A DNA stretch of 64,000 nt from Aradus depressus (Eukaryota; Arthropoda; Insecta; Hemiptera; Aradidae), in the NCBI GenBank assembly GCA_963662175.1, contig OY759215.1, positions 30,134,066-30,198,065 on the forward strand. Reading direction: 5' to 3'. Position 1 is the stretch's first letter. Every line of letters begins with the position of its first letter. The notes under the pieces were generated by a model. It worked only from the letters and a program-made list of their open reading frames with translations, was not told the DNA's origin and made no database searches. Below are positions 38,886 to 49,510 of this stretch, piece after piece. The position numbers were made by a program, and so were the translations under genes.

Positions 38886-40564
38886 GGGGAAAACATGCTA
38901 ACGAAACTTTCATCGAATACCTGGATATCTAGAGCATCTGCATTGTTCAAAAAATAATTTAAAAAAATTATATTTAAAATACCTGTTAGATCGGAGTTTT
39001 TTTTCAAGCTAAATAATTAGGTAATCTCGCCTCATCCACAGTCCGCCAAGTATAAATGAGTTTCATGGGATTCCGTTCATCCGGAGCAGCAGTAATCCTA
39101 TAAAAAATAAGAAAGAATTAGTTTAAATATCTGAAAGGATAAACAAAAGTGTACCTGTCAGTCAGTCTCCAATCAAACTAACTGGAATTCACTTCAGACG
39201 ATACACCTGAAAACAAGAACAGAACAAGATAATTCACGGAAACTTGTGGCCAACATGCGACAATACATTTCTAGATGAACAGGGAAAAACATGCTAACGA
39301 AACTCTCTTCGAATACCTGGATATCCAGAGCAGCTGCATTGTTCAAAATAAAATAAAAAAATAAAATTATATTTAAAAAAAAAATACCTGTTAGATCGGA
39401 GTTTTTTATCAAACTAAATAATCAGGTAATCTCACCTCATCCACAGTCCGCCAAATATAAATGAGTTTCATGGGATTCCGTACATCCGAAGAAGCACTAA
39501 TCCTATAAAAAATAAGAAAGAATTAGTTTAAATATCTGAAGGATAAACAAAAGTGTACTTGTCATTCGGTCTCCAATCAAACTAACTGGAATGCACTTCA
39601 GACGATACACCTGAAAAAAAGATGATTTACGGAAACTTGTGGCCAATATGCGACAATACATTTCTAGATGAACAGGGAAAAACATGCTAACGAAACTTTC
39701 ATCAAATACCTGGATATCCAGAGCAGCTGTATTGTTCGAAAAATAAAATTATAATTAGAAAAAAAAAAATACCTGTTAGATCGGAGTTTCTTCACAAACT
39801 AAATAATCAGGTAATCTCACCTCATCGACATTCCACCAAGTATAAATGAGTTTCATGGGATTCCGTTCATCCGGAGCAGTAGTAATCCTATAAAAAATAA
39901 GAAAGAATTAGTTTAAATATCTGAAAGGATAAACAAAAGTGTACCTGTCAGTCGGTCTCCAATCAAACTAACTGGAATGCACTTCAGACGATACACCTGA
40001 AAACAAGAACAGAACAAGATAATTTACGGAAACTTGTGGCCAATATGCGACAATAAATTTCTAGATGAACAGGGAAAAACATGCTAACGAAACTTTCATC
40101 GAATACCTGGATATCCAAAGCACCTGTATTGTTCGAAAAATAAAATTATAATTAGAAAAAAAAAAATACCTGTTAGATCGGGGTTTCTTCACAAACTAAA
40201 TAATCAGGTAATCTCACCTTATCCACAGTCCGCCAAATATGAATGAGCTTCATGGGATTCCGTTCATCCGGAGCAGCAGTAATCCTATAAGAAATAAGAA
40301 AGAATTAGTTTAAATATCTGAAAGGATAAACAAAAGTGTACCTGTCAGTCGGTCTCCAATCAAACTAACTGGAATGCACTTCAGACGATACACCTGAAAA
40401 CAAGAACAGAACAAGATAATTTACGGAAACTTGTGGCCAATATGCGACAATAAATTTCTAGATGAACAGGGAAAAACATGCTAACGAAACTTTCATCAAA
40501 TACCTGGATATCCAGAGTAGCTGCATTGTTCGAAAAATAAAATTATAATTTGAAAAAAAAATAC

Positions 40565-40581
40565 CTGTTAGATCGGAGTTT
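40565..40581 (-). other. F2 segment x4, 17-nt putative microexon
   Basis: AAACTCCGATCTAACAG followed by GTATTTTTTTTTC. The preceding acceptor-like AAG or AG varies, and the gap to x3 is only about 31 bp in most units (50 bp in the longest). Splicing would therefore be doubtful in the short-gap units. Same length and position as the F4 17-nt segment. Confidence 0.35.
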
Positions 40582-40612
40582 CTTCACAAACTAAATAATC
40601 AGGTAATCTCAC

Positions 40613-40679
40613 CTTATCCACAGTCCGCCAAATATAAATGAGTTTCATGGGATTCCGTTCATCCGGAGCAGCAGTAATC
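40613..40679 (-). other. F2 segment x3, 67 nt
   Basis: Preceded by TTATTTCTTATAG and followed by GTGAGATTACC (donor-like). In one frame it is open: DERNPMKLIYIWRTVD preceded by ITAAP. The counterpart in F1 reads CATTACAGCTGCTC...GGCGGACTGTGGATGAG with the same edges. Confidence 0.45.
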
Positions 40680-40736
40680 CTATAAGAAATAAGAAAGAAT
40701 TAGTTTAAATATCTGAAAGGATAAACAAAAGTGTAC

Positions 40737-40788
40737 CTGTCAGTCGGTCTCCAATCAAACTAACTGGAATGCACTTCAGACGATACAC
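40737..40788 (-). other. F2 segment x2, 52 nt
   Basis: Preceded on the minus strand by TTGTTCTTGTTTTCAG and followed by GTACACTTTTG. It begins GTGTATCGTCTGAAGTGCAT and ends GACCGACTGACAG. Two older-looking units (near 41,150 and 42,390) have 53 nt. The matching F1 segment encodes the SSE(V/G) motif. Confidence 0.45.
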
Positions 40789-40898
40789 CTGAAAACAAGA
40801 ACAGAACAAGATAATTTACGGAAACTTGTGGCCAATATGCGACAATAAATTTCTAGATGAACAGGGAAAAACATGCTAACGAAACTTTCATCAAATAC

Positions 40899-40915
40899 CT
40901 GGATATCCAAAGCAG
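40899..40915 (-). other. F2 segment x1, 17-nt putative microexon
   Basis: Minus-strand sequence CTGCTTTGGATATCCAG, preceded by ACAATACAG (acceptor-like) and followed by GTATTTGATGAAAG (donor-like). It recurs in every F2 unit with one or two substitutions; F1 blocks contain the same word (GGATATCCAGAGCAG on the plus strand). Confidence 0.4.
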
Positions 40916-43060
40916 CTGTATTGTTCGAAAAATAAAATTATAATTAGAAAAAAAAAAATACCTGTTAGATCGGAGTTTCTTCACAAACTAAATAATCAGG
41001 TAATCTAACCTTATCCACAGTCCGCCAAATATAAATGAGTTTCATGGGATTCCGTTCATCCGGAGCAGCAGTAATCCTATAAGAAATAAGAAAGAATTAG
41101 TTTAAATATCTGAAAGGATAAACAAAAGTGTACCTGTCAGTCGGTCTCCAATCAAACAAACTTGGAATGGACTTCAGACGATATACCTGAAAACAAGAAC
41201 AGAACAAGATAATTTACGGAAACTAGTGGTCAATATGCGACAATAAATTTCTAGATGAACAGGGAAAAACATGCTAACGAAACTTTCATCAAATACCTGG
41301 ATATCCAGAGTAGCTGCATTGTTCGAAAAATAAAATTATAATTTGAAAAAAAAATACCTGTTAGATCGGAGTTTCTTCACAAACTAAATAATCAGGTAAT
41401 CTCACCTCATCGACATTCCACCAAGTATAAATGAGTTTCATGTGATTCCGTTCATCCGGAGCAGCAGTAATCCTATACAAAATAAGAAAGGATTAGTTTA
41501 AATTTCAGAAAGAATAAACAAAAGTGTACCTGTCAGTCGGTCTCCAATCAAACTAACTGGAATGCACTTCAGACGATACACCTGAAAACAAGAACAGAAC
41601 AAGATAATTTATGGAAACTTGTGGCCAATATGCGACAATACATTTCTAGATGAACAGGGAAAAACATGCTAACGAAACTCTCTTCGAATACCTGGATATC
41701 CAGAGCAGCTGCATTGTTCAAAATAAAATAAAATAATAAAATAATATTTTGAAAAAAAAAAATACCTGTTAGATCGGAGTTTTTTATCAAACTAAATAAT
41801 CAGGTAATCTCACCTTATCCACAGTCCGCCAAATATAAATGAGTTTCATGGGATTCCGTTCATCCGGAGCAGCAGTAATCCTATAAGAAATAAGAAAGAA
41901 TTAGTTTAAATATCTGTAAGGATAAACAAAAGTGTACCTGTCAGTCGGTCTCCAATCAAACTAACTGGAATGCACTTCAGACGATACACCTGAAAACAAG
42001 AACAGAACAAGATAATTTACGGAAACTTGTGGCCAATATGCGACAATAAATTTCTAGATGAACAGGGAAAAACATGCTAACGAAACTTTCATCGAATACC
42101 TGGATATCCAGATCAGCTGCATTGTTCAAGATATATAAAAAAATTAAATTATAATTAAAAAAAAAAAATACCTGTTAGATCGGAGTTTCTTATCAAACTA
42201 ACACAATATTGACTTCCTAAATAATCAGGTAATCTCACCTCATCCACAGGCCGCCAAATGTAAATGACTTTCATGGGATTCCGTTCATCCGGAGCAGCAG
42301 TAATCCTATAAATAAGAAGAAAGAACTAGTTTAAATATCTGAAAGGAAAAACGAAAATGTACCTGTCAGTCGGTCTCCAATCAAACAAACTTGGAATGGA
42401 CTTCAGACGATACACCTGAAAACAAGAACAGAACAAGATAATTTACGGAAACTAGTGGTCAATATGCGACAATAAATTTCTAGATGAACAGGGAAAAACA
42501 TGCTAACGAAACTTTCATCAAATACCTGGATATCCAGAGTAGCTGCATCGTTCAAAAAATAAAATTATAATTTGAAAAAAAAAAATACCTGTTAGATCGG
42601 AGTTTCTTATCAAAGTAACTCACCATTGACTACCTAAATAATCAGGTAATCACACCTCATCCACAGCCCGCCAAGTGTAAATGACTTTCATTGGATTCCG
42701 TTCATCCGGAGCAGCAGTAAAACTATAAAAAAGAAGAAAGAACCAGTTTAAATATCTGAAAGAATAAACAAAAATGCATCTGTCAGTCAGTCTCCAATCA
42801 AACTAACTGGAATGGACTTCAGACGATATACCTGAAAACAATAACAGAACAAGATAATTTACGGAAACTAGTGGTCAATATGCGACAATAAATTTCTAGA
42901 TTAACAGGGAAAAACATGCTAACGAAACTTTCATCGAATACCTGGATATCCAGATCAGCTGCATTGTGCAACTTGGGATTTACTTCAGGCGACAAATCTG
43001 AAAACAAGAACTTGTATAAAACAAAATACTTTCTAAATAATGAAGTAATCAAGGAATCTT

Positions 43061-43860
43061 ACCTAATCCAAGGTTCCTCAAGCAAAAATGACTTCCATGG
43101 AATTCCGTACATCCAAAATAGTTAGAATGCTATTAAGAATGATCAAAGTTTCTCATCAAAATAATTCATCGCTGAAAAATGATCTAGGTACATGAAGTAT
43201 AACTTGGGATATATTTCAGACGATACACTCGTATCTGCGAACAAGAACAGTAGAAGATAATGTAAGGATACTTTTGGAAAATATAACACAATATAATTTC
43301 TAGATAATCAAAGCAACTAATATCAGAATCAAAATACTAATATTTTATGGCAACGCGATCTTCTCACTATTTTTACAATCTATGACAATAATGACATTCT
43401 AACTTTATTTCTATGATCAACAATATACATAAAATATTATAATATTGTTGATATTAGTATATTGTTGATAATAGAAACATGTGATTATTTCCCCTTATAA
43501 AGAAATTAAAAGTAATCCATTATAGTAAAAAAATATTACCTACAAACATACGATTCTATAATTCAGCGATGAATTATCGCAGACATGAAGAAGAACTCGT
43601 CAGAACCTCAGCCAATAGGCCTGGAAACAGTGCCTGCATGAAAAAATGAGGTAGGAAAATGACCCAACAAAATACACACTGGATAATCTATATCACCTCT
43701 TCCACGGCCTAACGAAGAAATCATTTTAATCGAATCCCATATATCCAGAGGTTATTGAAAAGTGCATAATAAATATGTAAAAAAGAAAGAATTAATTACC
43801 AGAAAAATCGGAAGTCTTATAACTCATCCATGTACTCCACAATTATACCCGTAAGTTAGG
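43061..43860 (-). other. Transitional modules between F2 and F3
   Basis: Diverged single modules. GTAATCAAGGAATCTTACC and CAAGGTTCCTCAAGCAAAAATG landmarks at 43,045-43,090 match F1. A module with a TTTGTAG|GTAATATTTTT edge lies near 43,530-43,600. AT-rich filler with an ATATTGTTGAT inverted pair occurs near 43,420-43,470. No gene. Confidence 0.4.
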
Positions 43861-46800
43861 AGATTACAATTTAATAACTCAGCGGAGTATAAAAACGTAC
43901 ATGAAAACAAACTTGGGATGCCCCTCAGCCAGTATATCTGAAAACAAAAACATAAATAGAACGGTTGTAGTGCTATATATAATAGGACAGTATTTAAATT
44001 TAGAACAAAAACATACCTGTATGTTCGAAGTGTTCAGCTGAATGACTCACCGGAGTATCAAAGCTGACATGAAGAAGATCTTAAGAAGCTCCTCAGCCAG
44101 TATATCTGCGAATAAAAAAAAAAAAAAAAAGAAGTGCTATTAAAAATAATAAGACATTTAAATTTAGAACAAAAAAATATCTGTATGTTCGAAGTTTCCA
44201 ACTGAATAACTCAGCGGAGTATCAAAGCTGACATTAAGACGAACTTGAGATGCTCCTCAGCCTGTATATCTGCGAATAAAAACAGATATAGAAGTGCTGT
44301 TAAATATAATAAGACAGTATTTAAATTTAGAATAAAAACATACCTGTATGTTCCAAGTTTTCAACTGAATAACTCATCGGAGTATCAAAGCTGACTTGAA
44401 GACGAACTTGAGATGCTCCTCAGTCTGTTTGTCTGCGAATAAAAACAAAAATAGAAGTGCTGTTCAATATAATAAGACAGTATTTAAATTTAGAACAAAA
44501 ACATACCTGTATGTTCGAAGTTTTCAATTGAATAACTCAGCGGCGTATCCAACCTGACATGGAGAAAAAATGGAGATGTTCCTCGGCCAGTAAATCTGCG
44601 AATAAGAAGAGAAATAGAAGTGCTTTTAAAAATAATAATACAGTATTTAAATTTAGAATAAAAACATACCTGTATGTTCGATGCATTCAACTGGATAACT
44701 CAGCGGAGTATCAAAGCTGACATGAAGAAGATCTTGCGATGCGCATCTGCCAGTATATCTGATACCAAAAAAACCGAATATAACGTTTGTAGTGCAATTA
44801 AATATAATAAGAGATAATTTGAAATTAGTACGAAACTATACCTTGTAAGTTCGAGGTTTTAATATGAATAACTAAGCGGCATATCCAACCTGACATGAAG
44901 AAAATTTGGAGATGCTCCTCGGCCAGTAAATCTGCGAATAAGAAGAGAAATAGAAATGCTTTTAAATATAATAATACAGTATTTAAATTTAGAACAAAAA
45001 AATACCTGTAAGTTTGGACTTTTCAATGGAATAACTTAGGAAAGTATCAAAGCTGACATGAAGACGAGCTTGAGATGCGCTTCTGGTAGTATATCTGCGA
45101 ATAAAAACTGAAATAAAATTGCTATTAAATATAATAAGACAGTATTTAAATTTAGAACAAAAACATACCTGTATGTTCAAAGTTTTCAATTGAATAACCC
45201 AGCGGAGTATCAAAGTTGAAATGAAGACGAACTTGAGATCCTCCTCAGCCTGTATATCTGCGAATAAGAAGAAAAATAGAAGTGCTTTTAAATATAATAA
45301 GGCAGTATTTAACTTAAGAACAATAAAACACCGGTAAGTTTGGAGTTTTCAATCGAATAACTTAGCGGAGTATCAAAGCTGACATTGAGACGAACTTGAG
45401 ATGCTCCTCAGCCTGTATATCTGCGAATAAAAACAGATATAGAAGTGCTGTTAAATATAATAAGACAGTATTTAAATTTAGAATAAAAACATACCCGCAT
45501 TTTCGATGTTTTCCATCGAATAACTTAGGGGAGGAACAGAACTGACATGTAGACGAACTTGAGATAATCCTCAGCCAGTATATCTGCGAATAAAAACAGA
45601 AATAGAAGTGGTTTTAAATATAATAAGACAGAATTTAAATTTAGAATAAAAACATACCTGTATGTTCCAAGTTTTCAACTGGATAACTCAGCGGAGTATC
45701 AACGCTGACATGAAGAAGATCTTGAGATGCGCTTCTGCCAGTATATCTGACACCAGAAAAACGAATAGAACGGTTGTTATGCAATTAAATATAATAGGAG
45801 ATAATTTGAAATTAGTATACAACTATACCTGTAAGTTCGAGGTTTTTATATGAATAGCTCAGCGGCATATCCAACCTGACATGAAGAAAATTTGGAGATG
45901 CTCCTCGGCCAGTAAATCTGCGAATAAGAAGAGAAATAGAAGTGCTTTTAAAAATAATAATATAGTATTTAAATTTAGAACAAAAAAATACCTGTAAGTT
46001 TGGACTTTTCAATGGAATAACTTAGGAAAGTATCAAAGCTGACATGACGACGAGCTTGAGATGCGCTTCTGCCAGTATATCTGCGAATAAAAACTGAAAT
46101 AAAATTGCTATTAAATATAATAAGACAGTATTTAAATTTAGAACAAAAACATACCTGTATGTTCGAAGTTTTCAATTGAATAACCCAGCGGAGTATCAAA
46201 GTTGAAATGAAGACGAACTTGAGATCCTCCTCAGCCTGTATATCTGCGAATAAGAAGAAAAATAGAAGTGCTTTTAAATAAAATAAGGCAGTATTTAACT
46301 TAAGAACAATAAAACACCGGTAAGTTTGGAGTTTTCAACTGGATAACTCAGCGAAGTATCAAAGCTGACATGAAGAAGATCTTGAGATGCGCTTCTGCCA
46401 GTATATCTGACACCAAAAAAAACGAATATAACGGTTGTAGTGCAATTAAATATAATAAGAGATAATTTGAAATTAGTACGAAACTATACCTTGTAAGTTC
46501 GAGGTTTTAATATGAATAACTCAGCGGCGTATCCAACCTGCCATGAAGAAAAAATGGAAATGCTCCTCGGCCAGTAGATCTGCGAATAAGAAGAGAAATA
46601 GAAGTGCTTTTAAAAATAATAATACAGTATTTAAATTCAGAACAAAAACATACCTGTATGTTCCAACCTATATCGGTTCTGTATCCAACCTGACGTGAAG
46701 AAGAAATGGAGATCCTCCTGCGAAATAAAACAGATATAGAACAGTTGTAGTGCAATTCGATATAATAGAACATAACTTGAAATTAGAACGAAACTACACC

Positions 46801-46900
46801 TGTATGTTCGGAGTTTTCAATTGAATAACTCAGCGGCCTATTAAAGCTGACATGTAGAAAGCCTTGATGCTCCTCGAGAAGAAGATCAAAGATGATAGAC
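43861..46900 (-). other. Tandem module array F3, about 18 units of about 163 bp
   Basis: Each unit has one segment of 88-89 nt. It is preceded on the minus strand by TTTTTATTCGCAG (or a close variant) and followed by CATACAG|GTATGTTTTTGTTC. The landmark TCAGCGGAGTATCAAAGCTG recurs at roughly 155-170-bp steps. A longer higher-order repeat involving the GATGCGC(T/A)TCTGCCAGTATATC unit is visible at about 44,747, 45,727 and 46,387. Segments align with F1 segments such as 20392-20473. Confidence 0.6.
45658..45746 (-). other. Fully open F3 segment, 89 nt
   Basis: Acceptor GTTTTTCTGGTGTCAG|ATATACTGGC and donor ACATACAG|GTATGTTTTT. Open for 29 codons in the frame starting at the second base: YTGRSASQDLLHVSVDTPLS, then YPVENLEHT. 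Sister units often have TGA where this has AGA or CGA (fourth codon). Length 89 is 3n+2, so consecutive copies cannot all be joined in one frame. Confidence 0.45.
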
Positions 46901-49153
46901 AGACGAACATGATATAAGCCTCAGCCAGTATCTGAAAACAAGAGCAGAAACAGAACATCTGTATAAATAAAAAGGTTATAAACCTGTATGATTAGAGTAT
47001 TACATGAAATTAACTGAGCGATGAAGGTAGCCAAACATGGAATGTACCTCCGAATATCTCTGACTGCTCCTAAGCCAGTATCTGAAAACAAAAGCAGAAA
47101 TAGAACAGCTGTATAAATAAAAAGGATAGAAAACTATTACAAATGTAAACAAAAAGAAAAGAATTACCTGAATAATTAGAGAATTTCATGTAATTAACTC
47201 AGAGATGAGGGATGACAAATTTGGAATGAACCTCCGAATATACTCCTCAGCCAGTACATCTGTATTATAAAAACGTGAAGAAAAGAAATTACCTGTTAGA
47301 AGGGAGCTTTTAAAGTGAATAGTTCAGCGGAGAATCATATCTGAAATGAAGAATGACTTTGAAAACACCTGTGACAATTTTATTTGAAAAAAGGTAATAA
47401 AAAAAAAGAGAAAAAACTACCTGTAATCTCGTAGTTTCTAAATAAATAATTCAGGCAGAGTCAAGGTTGACAAACAGACAAACATGATATGCACCTCACC
47501 GAATATCTGAAAACAAGAGCAGAAATATAACAGCTGTATAAACAAAAAGGATGGAAACCTATTAAAAACGCGTAAAAAAAAAAATTACCTGTATGACTGG
47601 AGTATTTCATGTAATTAACTTAGGGATGATGGATGACAAACTTGGAATGCATCTCCAAAAATCCCCCTGACTGCTCCTAAGCCGGAAAAAACTACCTTTA
47701 AACTCTAAAGTTTACTCTAAATAAATAATTCAGGCAGAGTCAAGGCTGAAGACAGACAAACATGATATGCGCCTCACCGAATATCTGAAAACAAGAGCAG
47801 AAATAGAAGAGTTGTATAAACAAAAAGGATGGAAACCTATTAAAAAGTGTAAAAAGAAAAATTACCTACATGACTGGAGTATTTCTTGTAATTAATAAAG
47901 AGATGAGGGATGACAAACTTGGAATGCATCTCCGAAAATCCCTGGCTGCTCCTCAGCAAGTACATCTGAAAGAGTATTATGAAAATGTGTAGAAAATAAA
48001 TTACCTGTTAGAAGGGAGCTTTTAAAGGAAATAGTTCAGAGGAGAATCACATCTGAAATGAAGAAAGACTTTGAAAACACCAGTGACAATGTTATTTTAA
48101 AAAGAGATAATAAAAAAAAGGAAAAAAAACCTACCTGTAAACTCTTAGTTTCTAAATAAATTATTCAGGCAGAGTCGAAGCTCACAAACAGACCAACATG
48201 TATGCGCCTCACCCACGATCTGAAAACAAGAGCAGAAATAGAACAGATGTATAAACAAAAATCTATTAAAAAGGTGTAAAAAGAAAAATTACCTGCATGA
48301 TTGGAGTGTTTCTTGTAATTAACGAAGCGATGAGGGATGTCAAACTTGCAATGCATCTCCGAATATCCCCCTGACTGCTCCTCAGCCAGAACATCTGAAA
48401 GGGTGTTATAAAAATGAGAAATAAAGACAGTACCTGTTGGTTGGGAGTTTTCAAAGTAAATAGTTCAGCGGAGAATCATATCTGAAATGAAGAAAGACTT
48501 TGAAAACACCAGTGACAATGTTATTTTTAAAAAAAGATAATAAAAAAAAAGGAAAAAAACCTACCTTTCAACTCTTAGTTTCTAAATAAATAATTCAGGC
48601 AGAGTCAAGGTTGACAGACAGACAAACATGATATGCGCCTCACCGAATATCTGAAAACAAGAGCAGAAATAGAAGAGTTGTATAAACAAAAAGGATGGAA
48701 ACCTATTAATAAAGTGTAAAAAGAAAAATTACCTGTATGACTGGAGTATTTCTTGTAATTAACAAAGAGATGAGGGATGACAAATTTGGAATGCGTCTCC
48801 GAAAATCTCTGACTGCTCCTCAGCAAGTACATCTGAAAGAGTATTATGAAAATGTGTAGAAAAAAAATTACCTGTTAGAAGGGAGCTTTTAAAGGAAATA
48901 GTTCAGCGGAGAATCATATCTGAAATGAAGACTTTGAAAACACCAGTGACAATGTTATTTTAAAAAAAGATAATAAAAAAAAACCTACATGTAAACTCTT
49001 AGTTTCTAAATAAATAATTCAGGCAGAGTCAAGGCTGAAGACAGACAAACATGATATGCGCCTCACCCAGTATCTAAAAACAAGAGCAGAAATAGAAGAG
49101 TTGTATAAACGCAAAGGATGAAACCTATTAAAAAGGTGAAAAAGAAAAATTAC

Positions 49154-49255
49154 CTGCATGATTGGAGTATTTCTTGTAATTAACGAAGCGGTGAGGGATG
49201 TCAAACTTGCAATGCATCTCCGAATATCCCCCTGACTGCTCCTCAGCCAGTACAT
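49154..49255 (-). other. Open F4 segment, 102 nt, phase 1 at both ends
   Basis: Acceptor CGTAATACCATTTCAG|AT and donor CATGCAG|GTAATTTTTC. With the preceding G it reads DVLAEEQSGGYSEMHCKFDI then PHRFVNYKKYSNHA, without a stop. The frame that starts at the first base is also open. It follows the 48-nt segment after a 39-bp gap, which is short for an intron. Sisters of about 100 nt shift phase. Confidence 0.5.
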
Positions 49256-49294
49256 CTGAAATGGTATTACGAAAATGTGAAGAAAAGAAATTAC

Positions 49295-49342
49295 CTGTTA
49301 GAAGGGAGCTTTTCAAGTAAATAGTTCTGCGGAGAATCATAT
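49295..49342 (-). other. Open F4 segment, 48 nt, phase 1 at both ends
   Basis: Acceptor CTTTCTTCATTTCAG|AT and donor CTAACAG|GTAATTTCTTTTC. With the G of the preceding segment it reads DMILRRTIYLKSSLLT. Most sisters carry TGA in place of the AGA codon after CTCCGC; an F3 sister near 45,180 has TGG at this place. Confidence 0.5.
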
Positions 49343-49425
49343 CTGAAATGAAGAAAGACTTTGAAAACACCAGTGACTATTGTTATTTTTAAAAAAGATA
49401 ATAAAAAAAAGGAAAAAAAACCTAC

Positions 49426-49442
49426 CTGTAAACTCTTAGTTT
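49426..49442 (-). other. F4 17-nt putative microexon
   Basis: AAACTAAGAGTTTACAG, preceded by TTATTTAG 61 bp downstream of the 7-nt segment and followed by GTAGGTTTTTTTTCC. Together 7 + 17 = 24 nt, so phase 1 is kept. This copy has TAA in the joined frame; sisters near 47,425 and 50,255 read AAACTACGAG and are open (D-I-R-N-Y-E-F-T type). Confidence 0.4.
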
Positions 49443-49503
49443 CTAAATAAATTATTCAGGCAGAGTCGAAGCTCACAAACAGACCAACATGTATGCGCCT
49501 CAC

Positions 49504-49510
49504 CCACGAT
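49504..49510 (-). other. F4 7-nt putative microexon
   Basis: ATCGTGG between CTCTTGTTTTCAG and GTGAGGCGCATACATG. The sister copies keep the same length and edges with different bases (ATATTCG, ATACTGG, ATAATCG). A conserved length with conserved splice-like edges but variable content is what one expects of a microexon. Confidence 0.4.

Larger units (their letters stand above)
38886..43060 (-). other. Tandem module array F2, about 11 units of 393-427 bp
   Basis: The landmark ACATGCTAACGAAACT falls at 38893, 39289, 39682, 40079, 40476, 40871, 41269, 41664, 42072, 42499 and 42914. Each unit contains, on the minus strand, four segments with splice-like edges of 17, 52 (or 53), 67 and 17 nt. They are separated by gaps of about 110, 63, 31-50 and 44-60 bp. 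A representative unit is listed separately. Between units the segment edges are conserved, while the gaps accumulate indels and A/T runs. Confidence 0.6.
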
